Of a DNA stretch of 41,899 nucleotides, positions 32,428 to 40,072 are shown one piece after another; position 1 is the first letter of the stretch; each line of letters starts with the position of its first letter. Origin of the DNA: an uncultured Fibrobacter sp. (lineage in GTDB: Bacteria > Fibrobacterota > Fibrobacteria > Fibrobacterales > Fibrobacteraceae); contig CAMKLO010000027.1 of NCBI GenBank assembly GCA_946413655.1, positions 1 through 41,899 on the forward strand, written 5' to 3'. The position numbers and the translations under genes were made by a program. The notes below the pieces were generated by a model that worked only from the letters and a program-made list of their open reading frames with translations, was not told the origin of the DNA and made no database searches.

Positions 32428-33270
32428 GTGGTCTCGGTAAAAAAGTTCATTCACGACGAGCCTTCGCTTTTCAAGGCTTCAAAAGCTTTTGTGGCGTTCT
32501 TTAGCAAGTGCGCTGATCCCATTGTCTATGTTGCTCGCAAAATGTCTAATCCAAATGTGCAGATTGCATGGACTTTGTTAGGAACAACCTTATTTCAGGA
32601 TCGTTCCTATCCTGATATTTTGCGGCTTCTTACAAAGCTTTACGAAAAATTCCCGGACGATAAGCTCTGGACTCTTCCGGTGCCGAAAGCATCCGAAATT
32701 GAAGAGGTTGTCGAACAAACTTTCAACAGCCGTAACTGGTCCGTCTTCGAAAATGTTGCTGGGATATTTTGGAGTGTTGGGCTTTTTGTCCGCCGCCATC
32801 CTGACCTTGTCACATGGGCTCGTGAACGCACTCCCGAAGAAATGTGGCGCGACTTGGGTGAAATCTATTTCATGGGACGTTCGAATCCGCGGCCTAAGGC
32901 GTGCGCTGCGGTTTATCGGTTGATTTCTCCTGCTCCGATCGGGCTAGGACTTGCGTATCGCGACGATTTCAAAATTCCACCCTTACCGCTTACGATGGGG
33001 GCACGTCGTTTTTTGGCGATGCTTGGCCCAGCGAAAGATGGTGGTTTTTCGGAACTCGAACCACAAAAAAAGCAGAAACTCGCGAACGACTATTTTGTGG
33101 CGCTTTCTCCTGAAAACCCTTATTTTGCGGCTCATTCGCTTCAGTTCTTTCTTGAAAACGGAACGGATGGGTTTATCTGTCGTGAATTGACTTCGCACTG
33201 TTCCAAGTGCCCTCTTTATGAGTATTGCAATTACGCGGAGGCCCGCAACCGCAAACCGGATGTGTATTAA
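32428..33270 (+). CDS. Unknown protein with an endonuclease III-type Fe-S motif
   Basis: A 280-residue cytoplasmic protein starting with GTG behind AAGGGGC. The C-terminal cysteines Cys251, Cys258, Cys261 and Cys267 are spaced Cx6Cx2Cx5C, exactly the [4Fe-4S] loop of endonuclease III/MutY-type glycosylases. The helical body (IAWTLLGTTLFQDRSYPDIL, then LTKLYEKFPDDKLW) looks like the start of a HhH-GPD domain. A normal GVGxKTA hairpin with catalytic Lys is not evident; PRPKACAAVYRL is the nearest match. It may be a divergent DNA glycosylase or a non-catalytic relative. It follows psd closely and might be co-transcribed. Confidence 0.65.
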   Translation: MVSVKKFIHDEPSLFKASKAFVAFFSKCADPIVYVARKMSNPNVQIAWTLLGTTLFQDRSYPDILRLLTKLYEKFPDDKLWTLPVPKASEIEEVVEQTFNSRNWSVFENVAGIFWSVGLFVRRHPDLVTWARERTPEEMWRDLGEIYFMGRSNPRPKACAAVYRLISPAPIGLGLAYRDDFKIPPLPLTMGARRFLAMLGPAKDGGFSELEPQKKQKLANDYFVALSPENPYFAAHSLQFFLENGTDGFICRELTSHCSKCPLYEYCNYAEARNRKPDVY

Positions 33271-33275
33271 ATTTT

Positions 33276-34139
33276 ATGTGTATGAATCGACTTGCTGCGA
33301 ATTTGTTTCCGAAAATGTTTTGCCTTGTGGTGTGTATTGTCGCCCTGCTTTTATGCGCTTGCGAGAAAAAAGTAGAAGAACATGTGGACTATTCGCTGAT
33401 TTGCTATAACGATGTCTGGCCTATGGACGATATTCGTGTGGATGAACATCCGAATACGGATATCAAAGCTCTTGAAAAGCAAATAGATTTGCGCTATCCG
33501 ATGATGATTGGCGATACGCTTGATGTGTCTATTCTGGAATTCAAGAGAGACGTCTTTGCTTTGGATTACTACATCAACAGCGGTCGCTTTCAGGGAATCG
33601 TCCCGATTCTTCGCGGCTCGTTCTTGGAACAAAGTATCCGTTCCGGCGCCCGAATCTTTATTTTTAAGCATGACAGTTTCCGCCGTTACGAACGCAGCGA
33701 TCTTGAAAATTACGTGCGTCAGTTCCCGAACGCTCGTCATGGAGGGTTCCCGCAAGAATTCTTGAGCCTGCCGTTCGAACATCGCGAGCCAGGACACACC
33801 TCGATTCAGACAAAGTATTTTATCGGCGTCAAGGCTTATTTTCCGGTGCTTGCGCAGAGTTACAGGGATTCCGACCTGCAGTGGAACGTCGCCCGCAGTT
33901 GGGACCTTGTCGAAGAAAACGACTTTCTCGCTTGGGGACGCCAGCTGAACATTGTACAGCCGAGGGGCGTTTATCGTGAAGCTTCGACGCTCTATTTCAA
34001 TGCGGGGGAGGGCGTCAACGGTATGGCGACAAGACTTCCTGGCGGTCGTGTGGTGGCGGTTTGGGGCTATCTCGACTGGACAGATCTCGAACGCAAGTTC
34101 TTTACCGCAAGCGACCGCGTCTATGGCGCTAGGTATTAG
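33276..34139 (+). CDS. Lipoprotein of unknown function
   Basis: A 287-residue lipoprotein if it starts at the ATG at 33276 (33282 is equally possible; the frame also extends upstream into the preceding gene). Hydrophobic FPKMFCLVVCIVALLLCAC ends with lipidated Cys29. The body is soluble and charged with a central ARHGGFPQEFLSLPFEHREP, an aromatic YFIGVKAYFPVLAQSY, and a late GGRVVAVWGYLDW. I do not recognise the family. No ribosome site is clear. It starts 6 bases after the Fe-S protein gene and is probably in its operon. The DNA after its stop is repetitive. Confidence 0.7.
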   Translation: MCMNRLAANLFPKMFCLVVCIVALLLCACEKKVEEHVDYSLICYNDVWPMDDIRVDEHPNTDIKALEKQIDLRYPMMIGDTLDVSILEFKRDVFALDYYINSGRFQGIVPILRGSFLEQSIRSGARIFIFKHDSFRRYERSDLENYVRQFPNARHGGFPQEFLSLPFEHREPGHTSIQTKYFIGVKAYFPVLAQSYRDSDLQWNVARSWDLVEENDFLAWGRQLNIVQPRGVYREASTLYFNAGEGVNGMATRLPGGRVVAVWGYLDWTDLERKFFTASDRVYGARY

Positions 34140-34140
34140 A

Positions 34141-34260
34141 GCTTTGGGCTATGGGCACGCTTCGCTCTGGGGTCGCTTCGCTTTGGGCTATGGGCCCGGG
34201 CTTTGCCCTCTGGGCACGCTTCGCCGCGGTAAGCAGTGGTTAGTAAACAGTGGCTAGTAA
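34141..34260. repeat. Low-complexity repeats between lipoprotein and YtfJ-like genes
   Basis: GCTTTGGGCTATGGGC occurs at 34141 and 34180, GGGCACGCTTCGC at about 34153 and 34217, and TTAGTAAACAGTGG / CTAGTAAACAGGG in tandem near 34240. No gene is seen from 34140 to 34423. Confidence 0.7.
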
Positions 34261-34375
34261 ACAGGGCGGCTTCGCCGCTATTTAGACGAGAGAACGGCTC
34301 TTTGAGCCTACAGACGAAAGACGAAAGGTGAATAATGGTGCTTCGCACAGATAAGGTTATGAAAAGTGTAGATTT

Positions 34376-34410
34376 CTCTCGTCTCTCGTCTCTCGTCTCT
34401 CGTCTATAAT
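34376..34410 (+). promoter_or_regulatory. Heptamer array adjoining a TATAAT box
   Basis: CTCTCGT is repeated four times (34376-34403) and is followed at once by TATAAT (34405-34410), 13 bases before the YtfJ-like start. The array occupies the spacer and -35 position of a putative promoter. An 11-bp inverted partner (TAGACGAGAGA) lies at about 34281. Confidence 0.5.
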
Positions 34411-34423
34411 CTATATTAATGAC

Positions 34424-34762
34424 ATGGCTATTGAAAAACTTGCTGAAACTCTTTTAGAAAAGCTCCGCTTCATCACGAAAGCGGAAACCGTCATTGGAGA
34501 CCCTATCCAGGCGGGTGAATCTACTGTTATTCCTGTAAGCCGTGTGTCCGTTGGCTTCGGCTTTGGCGGTCACCAGAACAAGGGTGATACTTCGGCGTCC
34601 GGCGGTGGTGCTTCGGTCGATCCGGTGGCATTCCTCGTCATCAGGGGCGATGATGTTCGCATTATGCCTATCACCAAGGATAGCTCGCTAGTCTCGAAGG
34701 TCATGGAAATTGTTCCTGAGATTGCGAATAAATTCACGTCCAAGAAAGACGGCGATAAATAG
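34424..34762 (+). CDS. GerW/YtfJ family protein
   Basis: A 112-residue cytoplasmic protein of the Spore_YtfJ family (PF09579), which also occurs in non-sporulating bacteria and archaea. The central segment ESTVIPVSRVSVGFGFGGHQ, a Gly/Ser-rich stretch (GDTSASGGGASVDP) and VAFLVIRGDDVRIMPIT are diagnostic. The N-terminal helix is LAETLLEKLRFITKAETVIG. No spore genes are seen nearby; the general function is unknown. No ribosome site is obvious, and the short distance to a TATAAT suggests a leaderless or near-leaderless transcript. A terminator follows. Confidence 0.85.
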   Translation: MAIEKLAETLLEKLRFITKAETVIGDPIQAGESTVIPVSRVSVGFGFGGHQNKGDTSASGGGASVDPVAFLVIRGDDVRIMPITKDSSLVSKVMEIVPEIANKFTSKKDGDK

Positions 34763-34788
34763 TCGTTCAAAACGTTTCTTGAATCCGG

Positions 34789-34813
34789 GCCTGTCTATGG
34801 ACAGGCTTTTTTC
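34789..34813 (+). terminator. Rho-independent terminator after the YtfJ-like gene
   Basis: GCCTGTC (34789-34795) pairs with GACAGGC (34800-34806), loop TATG, then six Ts. Confidence 0.9.
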
Positions 34814-35021
34814 TTATCCGGAAAGTTGTAACCATTAAACTCCAGACGTTGTGGTTTGGAGTTTTTTTTTGTGCGTTTGAAAAAAAAACATGGCAAAAAG
34901 GTGATAAATGGAAGTTTTTTGGTCAAAATGGAACTTTTTGTCGCTAAAATTTTTGAGAACATTTTTTATTGTGATGGAAATCGCAATTTTTGATTTTTTT
35001 TATAAAAATTGCTTTTTTCTA

Positions 35022-35050
35022 TTGACAATGGCGATTTAAAAGAGTATCTT
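35022..35050 (+). promoter_or_regulatory. Sigma-70 promoter of a second candidate RNA
   Basis: TTGACA (35022-35027), a 17-base spacer, TATCTT (35045-35050). Upstream DNA is very AT-rich, as in strong promoters with UP elements. Start of transcription is expected at about 35057. Confidence 0.7.
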
Positions 35051-35056
35051 TCTATA

Positions 35057-35287
35057 TGTAAAGAACGAGAATGACAAGCCTTTGGGTGTATGTGGATTAG
35101 TAATTTTGAGAACATTAAAGGTTCTAATTCATTCTCCAAGTTTCGCAAGGTGAATTGGTGCATTTTGTGAAACGCCCGGCACGGGGTCATACGTGCCACA
35201 AAATCCTCCTCCAAGGCGCCGTAATGGCGTACTCCTAACACAAAAAATAGGGCCTCCTCATGAACAATGAGGAGGTTCTTCTTTTTT
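35057..35287 (+). ncRNA. Candidate non-coding RNA between YtfJ-like gene and serC
   Basis: It is bounded by a good promoter and a terminator, on the + strand in a gap of about 670 bases between convergent genes. Possible folds: AGAAC-ATTAAAG-GTTCT at about 35109; CCAA...TTGG at about 35137-35159; ATTTTGTG...CACAAAAT enclosing GGCACG-GGGTCATA-CGTGCC at about 35162-35204. It is about 230 nt. The only + strand peptide is a nine-codon one, MTSLWVYVD, at about 35070. The opposite-strand open frame (34966-35241) lacks a ribosome site. I recognise no known family. Confidence 0.5.
35253..35287 (+). terminator. Rho-independent terminator of the candidate RNA
   Basis: CCTCCTCA (35253-35260) pairs with TGAGGAGG (35268-35275), followed by TTCTTCTTTTTT. 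Confidence 0.85.
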
Positions 35288-35414
35288 AATACTTGTGCGC
35301 CTTTTTTTCATGCCCCGCACCGACGTCTTTGACTACTTGCAGCAAAGCTGCTTAGTAGTCATGATCCGCGTATGGGGAGGGCTTCTCCTTTCTGGGGCAT
35401 CTCCTTCTTCAAAC

Positions 35415-35444
35415 GAAAAATGCCCCGGCATTTTTGCCGAGGCT
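35415..35444 (-). terminator. Rho-independent terminator after serC
   Basis: On the - strand, GCCTCGGCA pairs with TGCCGGGGC around AAAA, followed by ATTTTTCG. It lies about 40 bases past the serC stop. Confidence 0.8.
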
Positions 35445-35482
35445 TGAATTTTTTTTCGCGCGGGGTGCGGGCTCTTGGTTAA

Positions 35483-36589
35483 TTAGCCGAGCACCTTCTT
35501 TTCGAAGTCGCCGAGGCAGTCAACGAGGGCCTGAACGCCTTCGACCGGCATTGCGTTGTAGATGGAAGCGCGGAAGCCGCCGACGGAGCGGTGACCCTTG
35601 AGCTGCTGCAGACCGCGGTCCTTAGCGAATTCGAGGAATTCCTTGGCGAGGTCGTCAGCCTTGTCGGCAGCGACTACATCCTTGTTGAACACGAACGGGA
35701 CGTTCATGATGGAACGGTCTTCCTTGGCGGCGGTACCGACGAACACCTTGGAGTTGTCGAGGGCGCTGTAGAGGAGGGCTGCCTTGGAGCGGTTCACCTT
35801 TTCAATCGCTTCGACACCGCCGAATTCCTTGAGCCACTTGAGAGTACGGTTCATCACGTACACGGCGAATACCGGAGGCGTGTTGAACATGTTCTTTGCG
35901 TCGATGTGGGTCTGGAAGTTCAGCATGGTAGGAATGGTGCGGTTCACCTTGCCGAGCAAGTCCTTGCGGATGATGGTCACAGTCACGCCAGCGCAGCTGA
36001 TGTTCTTCTGGGCGCCGCCATAGACAACGCCGAAGTCAGAGACGTTGATCTTGCGGGCGAGGAAGTCGGAGCTCACGTCAGCCATGAGGAAGCCGGACTT
36101 CGGCTTCGGGAAGTTGTGCCATTCCGTACCGTAGATGGTGTTGTTGGCAGTCACGTGGAGGTACGTGGCGTTGTCGCTCAAGTCGAGATTCTTGTCGATG
36201 CGGCTGTAGATTTCGGACTTGGTGTCGCAAGCAACGTGTGCGTTACCGAACTGCTTGGCTTCCTTGTAGGCCTTGTTTGCCCACACGCCGGTGAGGGCGT
36301 AGTCAGCCGTGGCGTTCTGGTCGAGGAAGTTCATCGGGAGCATGCAGAACAAAAGTGAGCAACCACCACCGAGGAACACGATATCGTAGTTTTCAGGAAT
36401 GCCCATCAAGTCGCGGAGGAACTGTTCGGTTTCCGCAAACATATTCTCAATCGGCTTTGAACGGTGACTCATGGAGAGAATACTGATGCCGCTATTTGCG
36501 TAGTCGATGCATGCAGCAGATGCTTCCTTGAGTGCCTGTTCCGGCAGGACAGACGGTCCTGCGCTAAAGTTATAGACTTTGTTTGCCAT
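35483..36589 (-). CDS. serC: Phosphoserine aminotransferase
   Basis: A 368-residue class V PLP enzyme that converts 3-phosphohydroxypyruvate and glutamate to phosphoserine in serine synthesis, and can also act in pyridoxine synthesis. It begins MANKVYNFSAGPSVLPEQAL, followed by SILSMSHRSKPIENMFAETE, IVFLGGGCSLLFCMLPMNFL and the PLP Lys195 in VVYGGAQKNISCAGVTV. The C-terminal KGHRSVGGFRASIYNAMP is a substrate-binding signature. Length is typical. It stands alone here, with a terminator downstream, and its codons are those of a well-expressed gene. Confidence 0.97.
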   Translation of the reverse strand: MANKVYNFSAGPSVLPEQALKEASAACIDYANSGISILSMSHRSKPIENMFAETEQFLRDLMGIPENYDIVFLGGGCSLLFCMLPMNFLDQNATADYALTGVWANKAYKEAKQFGNAHVACDTKSEIYSRIDKNLDLSDNATYLHVTANNTIYGTEWHNFPKPKSGFLMADVSSDFLARKINVSDFGVVYGGAQKNISCAGVTVTIIRKDLLGKVNRTIPTMLNFQTHIDAKNMFNTPPVFAVYVMNRTLKWLKEFGGVEAIEKVNRSKAALLYSALDNSKVFVGTAAKEDRSIMNVPFVFNKDVVAADKADDLAKEFLEFAKDRGLQQLKGHRSVGGFRASIYNAMPVEGVQALVDCLGDFEKKVLG

Positions 36590-36905
36590 TGTAGTGTTCC
36601 TTTTTAGGGGTTTATGCCCGTTAGGGCTAAAAAATTACGGGGTAAAAATAGCAAAAACAGCTCCGTCCGGCTATATCCACAATAATAAAAAGATTCTATG
36701 TATCGCAATAGGGCGATGAGGGGTATGTTGTGAGGTCACCCGCTATGGCGGGCTTTGTGGTATGTGGTCACGACCTTTGGTCGCGTTGAGTAAAAAAAGC
36801 GGACAGAAGTCCGCTGAAAAATGATGGAATATTTGTTGCTTCGAAGCGAAGTCAGAGGGGCGTCGCCCCGTTCTCAAAACTAGTAACTACTAACTAGTAA
36901 CTCGC
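36590..36905. other. Intergenic region between serC and the HD-like gene
   Basis: About 315 bases with no gene. It holds the serC promoter region, a CCCGC-TATG-GCGGG palindrome (about 36739), the terminator at 36791 and an ACTAGTAACT repeat at 36879-36902. Confidence 0.6.
36791..36815 (-). terminator. Rho-independent terminator after the HD-like gene
   Basis: On the - strand AGCGGAC-TTCT-GTCCGCT followed by seven Ts. Confidence 0.85.
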
Positions 36906-37430
36906 CTACACTCCAAGCGCTTGAATCGCTGCCTTGTACTTCTTGAGACGGAACTTCGTCTTGAGTTCGCGGCGTTCCTGACGATGGATGTACTTGTCTT
37001 CAAGGAGCACGTTCAAGATGGCGCTCTTGGCCTTGGCTGCTGTCGGATTGTCCTTAAGTGTTTCGACAAAGCGGACGAAATCTTTTTCGCGGGCGTCGTA
37101 GGTCGCATCTTCGGCGGGTACGCCCTTTTCCATGAGGTGGCAGCTATATTCGTCAATCCACGCTTGGTTTTTATGATAAGTCATCTTTTGGATGAGTTCA
37201 ACCATGTCTGCCGGAACGCCCATCTTGATCATGTCGTCCGGAGTTTTCTTGGTGCCTGATGTAATGGAATCTTGCAAAATAGCTAGAACTTGGACATCTT
37301 CCGGTTCGCCTTTGTTCTTGAGATAATCGGCGACATTCTGTAGAAAATCAATGTATGGTCCGCCAGCCTTGTCCTGCTGGCCTTTGTGGACGGAATCCGC
37401 AATTTTGTAGGCGTCTTGATAAGAGAGCAT
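36906..37430 (-). CDS. HD-domain-like protein with altered metal-site residues
   Basis: A 174-residue cytoplasmic protein starting MLSYQDAYKIADSVHKGQQD. The pattern YQDAYKIADSVHKGQQDKAGGPYIDFLQNVADYL and VQVLAILQDSITSGTKKTPDDM (given in parts) aligns with the HD4/RelA-SpoT hydrolase fold (AxxAHxGQxRKxGxPYIxHPLxVA, LLHDVVEDT). Here the HD pair is QD and the HP after PYI is DF, so two metal ligands appear lost. LKDNPTAA replaces KLADxxDN. It may be a non-hydrolysing (p)ppGpp-type sensor or unrelated enzyme. The ATG at 37430 has AAGGTT 6 bases upstream; the longer frame start at 37481 is rejected. Confidence 0.7.
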   Translation of the reverse strand: MLSYQDAYKIADSVHKGQQDKAGGPYIDFLQNVADYLKNKGEPEDVQVLAILQDSITSGTKKTPDDMIKMGVPADMVELIQKMTYHKNQAWIDEYSCHLMEKGVPAEDATYDAREKDFVRFVETLKDNPTAAKAKSAILNVLLEDKYIHRQERRELKTKFRLKKYKAAIQALGV

Positions 37431-37552
37431 TATTAACCTTTTTTTTAAAACCTCGAGCATCGGCGATGCCCATATCCTCAATATATATAATGCGAAGGAG
37501 AATGTGAGAACTGTTTTTACAATTTATGGCAAAAAACGAATCATCTCGAAAA

Positions 37553-37588
37553 GTTCTTGAATGTAAAAATGTTTTTACATTCAAGAAC
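37553..37588. repeat. 36-bp near-perfect palindrome upstream of fcl
   Basis: GTTCTTGAATGTAAAAA and its exact reverse complement are separated by only TG, giving 17-bp arms. It lies 122 bases before the fcl start. Part of it (TTCTTGAATGTAAA) recurs at about 24826 together with CTGTTTTTAC. Confidence 0.9.
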
Positions 37589-37710
37589 GCGTTGTGGAGG
37601 GAACTTTTCATTTTTAAAAATTTCAAAAAAACAGAAAATTTTAAACTTTTTGTCTAGGATAATTAGCGAAATATCTAAATTTAACTGCAAAATTGGAAAT
37701 GTTGGTGTAT

Positions 37711-38898
37711 ATGTCAAGAGATATCGTGTTAAGCAAGTCTAGCAAGATTTATGTTGCGGGCCACCATGGATTGGTTGGATCTGCCATTTGGAATAATTTG
37801 AAATCCCGTGGGTATAATAACCTTGTCGGTCGAACCCACAAGGAACTTGATTTGACAGACCAATATGCGGTCAAGAAATTTTTCGACGAAGAACAGCCCG
37901 ATGCCGTGGTGCTTGCGGCGGCATTTGTCGGCGGCATTATGGCCAATTCGCTCTACCGCGCCGACTTCATGATGATGAACATGAAGATTCAGTGCAACGT
38001 GTTCAGCGAAGCCTATGCGCACAATGTCAAGAAATTCTTGTTTCTCGGCTCTACTTGCATTTATCCGAAGAATGCTCCGCAGCCCATGAAAGAGGACGCC
38101 CTCCTCACGAGCGAACTCGAATATACGAATGAGGAATACGCCATCGCAAAGATTGCGGGCCTCAAGATGTGCGAAAGCTACAACCTGCAATACGGCACCA
38201 ACTACCTTGCGGTGATGCCCACGAACCTTTACGGCCCCAACGACAACTTCCACCTGGAAAACAGTCACGTGATGCCGGCCATGATGCGCAAGATTTATCT
38301 CTCGAAGCTCATCCACGATGGCGATTGGAAGAGCATTAAGATTGACATGGACAAACGCCCTGTCGAAGGTATCAATGGCGATGCCTCCCAGGAGGAAATC
38401 TTGAAGGTTCTCGCCAAGTACGGCATCGAAAACAACAAGGTAACGCTCTGGGGTACCGGCAAGCCGCTCCGTGAATTTCTGTGGAGCGAAGACATGGCCG
38501 ATGCGTCGGTGCATGTGCTTTTGAACGTGAACTTTAGCGACATCATTGGCATCGAGAAATACTCCAGCGTGCATTACGGGGCAAGCGTCGATGGAGCCGT
38601 TGACCGCAACCATAGCGCAGGCCGCGGTGGCGCCATCCCGAAACTTGGCGAAATTCGTAACTGCCACATCAACGTGGGCACAGGCAAGGAACTCACCATC
38701 CGCGAACTCAGCGAACTCGTCGTGAAAGCGGTCGGCTTCGAAGGCGAAGTCGTATTCGACGCAAGCAAGCCCGATGGCACCCCGCGCAAGCTCATCGACG
38801 TAAGCAAGCTCCACAGCCTCGGCTGGACACACAAGGTCGAAATCGACGAGGGCGTACAGAAGTTGTTTGATTGGTATAAACAGAGCCTCGCTCATTAA
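37711..38898 (+). CDS. fcl: GDP-L-fucose synthase
   Basis: A 395-residue extended SDR enzyme that turns GDP-4-keto-6-deoxymannose into GDP-L-fucose. The N-terminal NADP loop is IYVAGHHGLVGSAIW. Then AAFVGGIMANSLYRADFMMMN, LFLGSTCIYPKNAPQPMKED and EEYAIAKIAGLKMCE with the Tyr-Lys catalytic pair follow, and LREFLWSEDMADA with GTGKELTIRELSELV. It is longer than the usual 310-320 residues: an insert near PVEGINGDASQEEILKV accounts for part, as in Bacteroidetes-type relatives. ATG at 37711 preferred over the TTG at 37693. gmd follows 45 bases later, reversed from the common gmd-fcl order. Confidence 0.92.
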   Translation: MSRDIVLSKSSKIYVAGHHGLVGSAIWNNLKSRGYNNLVGRTHKELDLTDQYAVKKFFDEEQPDAVVLAAAFVGGIMANSLYRADFMMMNMKIQCNVFSEAYAHNVKKFLFLGSTCIYPKNAPQPMKEDALLTSELEYTNEEYAIAKIAGLKMCESYNLQYGTNYLAVMPTNLYGPNDNFHLENSHVMPAMMRKIYLSKLIHDGDWKSIKIDMDKRPVEGINGDASQEEILKVLAKYGIENNKVTLWGTGKPLREFLWSEDMADASVHVLLNVNFSDIIGIEKYSSVHYGASVDGAVDRNHSAGRGGAIPKLGEIRNCHINVGTGKELTIRELSELVVKAVGFEGEVVFDASKPDGTPRKLIDVSKLHSLGWTHKVEIDEGVQKLFDWYKQSLAH

Positions 38899-38943
38899 CG
38901 TCATTCTGAACGAAGTGAAGAATCCAAGCGAAATCAAAAAAAT

Positions 38944-40044
38944 ATGACTGAAAAACGCAATGTTGCTTTGATTACAGGTGTTACTGGACAGGACGGTTCC
39001 TACCTTTCTGAATTCCTTTTGGCCAAAGGTTATGATGTCCACGGCATTATCCGCCGTTCCTCTGTTGATTATCGTGAACGTATTGCCCATCTCGAAGGTA
39101 AACAGAATTTCCATTTGCACTATGCCGACATGGGCGATTCCATGAGTCTCGTAAAGGTCGTGGGCAAGGTCCAGCCGACCGAAATCTACAACCTCGCCGC
39201 ACAGAGCCACGTGCAGGTTTCTTTCGATTCTCCTGAATTCACTGCCGATGTGGATGCCACAGGCGTTCTCCGCGTGCTGGAAGCTGTGCGCACCAACCAT
39301 TTGGAAAAGACCTGCCGCATTTATCAGGCAAGCACCAGCGAACTCTACGGCAAAGTAGAACAGGTTCCGCAAAACGAGAACACCCCGTTCCACCCGTACA
39401 GTCCGTATGCTGTAGCCAAACTTTATGGTTTCTGGATTATCAAGGAATACCGCGAAGCGTACAACATGTTCTGCTGCTCCGGCATTTTGTTCAACCACGA
39501 ATCCGAACGTCGTGGCGAAACATTCGTGACCCGTAAGATTACGTTGGCTGCATCCCGTATCGCCCAAAACAAGCAAGACTGCTTGTACCTTGGCAACCTC
39601 GACTCGTTACGTGACTGGGGCTATGCCAAGGATTACGTGGAATGCATGTGGCTCATCCTCCAGCACGACAAGCCAGAAGACTTCGTGATTGCGACCGGCG
39701 TGCAGCATACCGTCCGTGAATTTGCGACCCTCGCGTTCCGCCATGCAGGCATAGAACTCCGCTGGGAAGGCGAAGGCGTGAACGAAAAGGGAATCAACGT
39801 CGCGAACGGCAAAGTTGTCGTGGCCGTGTCCGAAGATTTCTACCGACCGACTGACGTGGTGAACCTCTGGGGTGACCCGACCAAGGCCAAGAAGGAACTC
39901 GGCTGGAATCCGCAGAGAACTTCGTTCGAACAGCTCGTGAAACTCATGGTTGATAGCGACATGCGAAAGGTCGCTGCGGATACCGTCGCTGGCCATGTAC
40001 GTACTAATCTTGCTGAATACTTAGAGAAGGGACTGGTGAAGTAG
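38944..40044 (+). CDS. gmd: GDP-mannose 4,6-dehydratase
   Basis: A 366-residue extended SDR enzyme that starts GDP-fucose synthesis from GDP-mannose. Signatures are [88 protein letters not shown] with the catalytic Tyr-Lys, [19 protein letters not shown] and the [14 protein letters not shown] segment. All are standard for Gmd. With fcl just upstream, the cell can make GDP-L-fucose, presumably for a surface polysaccharide. The intergenic 38899-38943 contains GTCATTCTGAACGAAGTGA, a short repeat word. Confidence 0.96.
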   Translation: MTEKRNVALITGVTGQDGSYLSEFLLAKGYDVHGIIRRSSVDYRERIAHLEGKQNFHLHYADMGDSMSLVKVVGKVQPTEIYNLAAQSHVQVSFDSPEFTADVDATGVLRVLEAVRTNHLEKTCRIYQASTSELYGKVEQVPQNENTPFHPYSPYAVAKLYGFWIIKEYREAYNMFCCSGILFNHESERRGETFVTRKITLAASRIAQNKQDCLYLGNLDSLRDWGYAKDYVECMWLILQHDKPEDFVIATGVQHTVREFATLAFRHAGIELRWEGEGVNEKGINVANGKVVVAVSEDFYRPTDVVNLWGDPTKAKKELGWNPQRTSFEQLVKLMVDSDMRKVAADTVAGHVRTNLAEYLEKGLVK

Positions 40045-40072
40045 ATTTGGTTGAATAAAGGGATGGGATTGT

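Noticed and set aside
34966..35241. A 91-codon - strand frame in the serC upstream gap
   Set aside because: No ribosome site, and the + strand has a promoter and terminator that match a non-coding RNA better.
37729..39576. A 615-codon open frame on the - strand across fcl and gmd
   Set aside because: It spans two firmly identified genes and the gap between them; its composition is that of an antisense reading.
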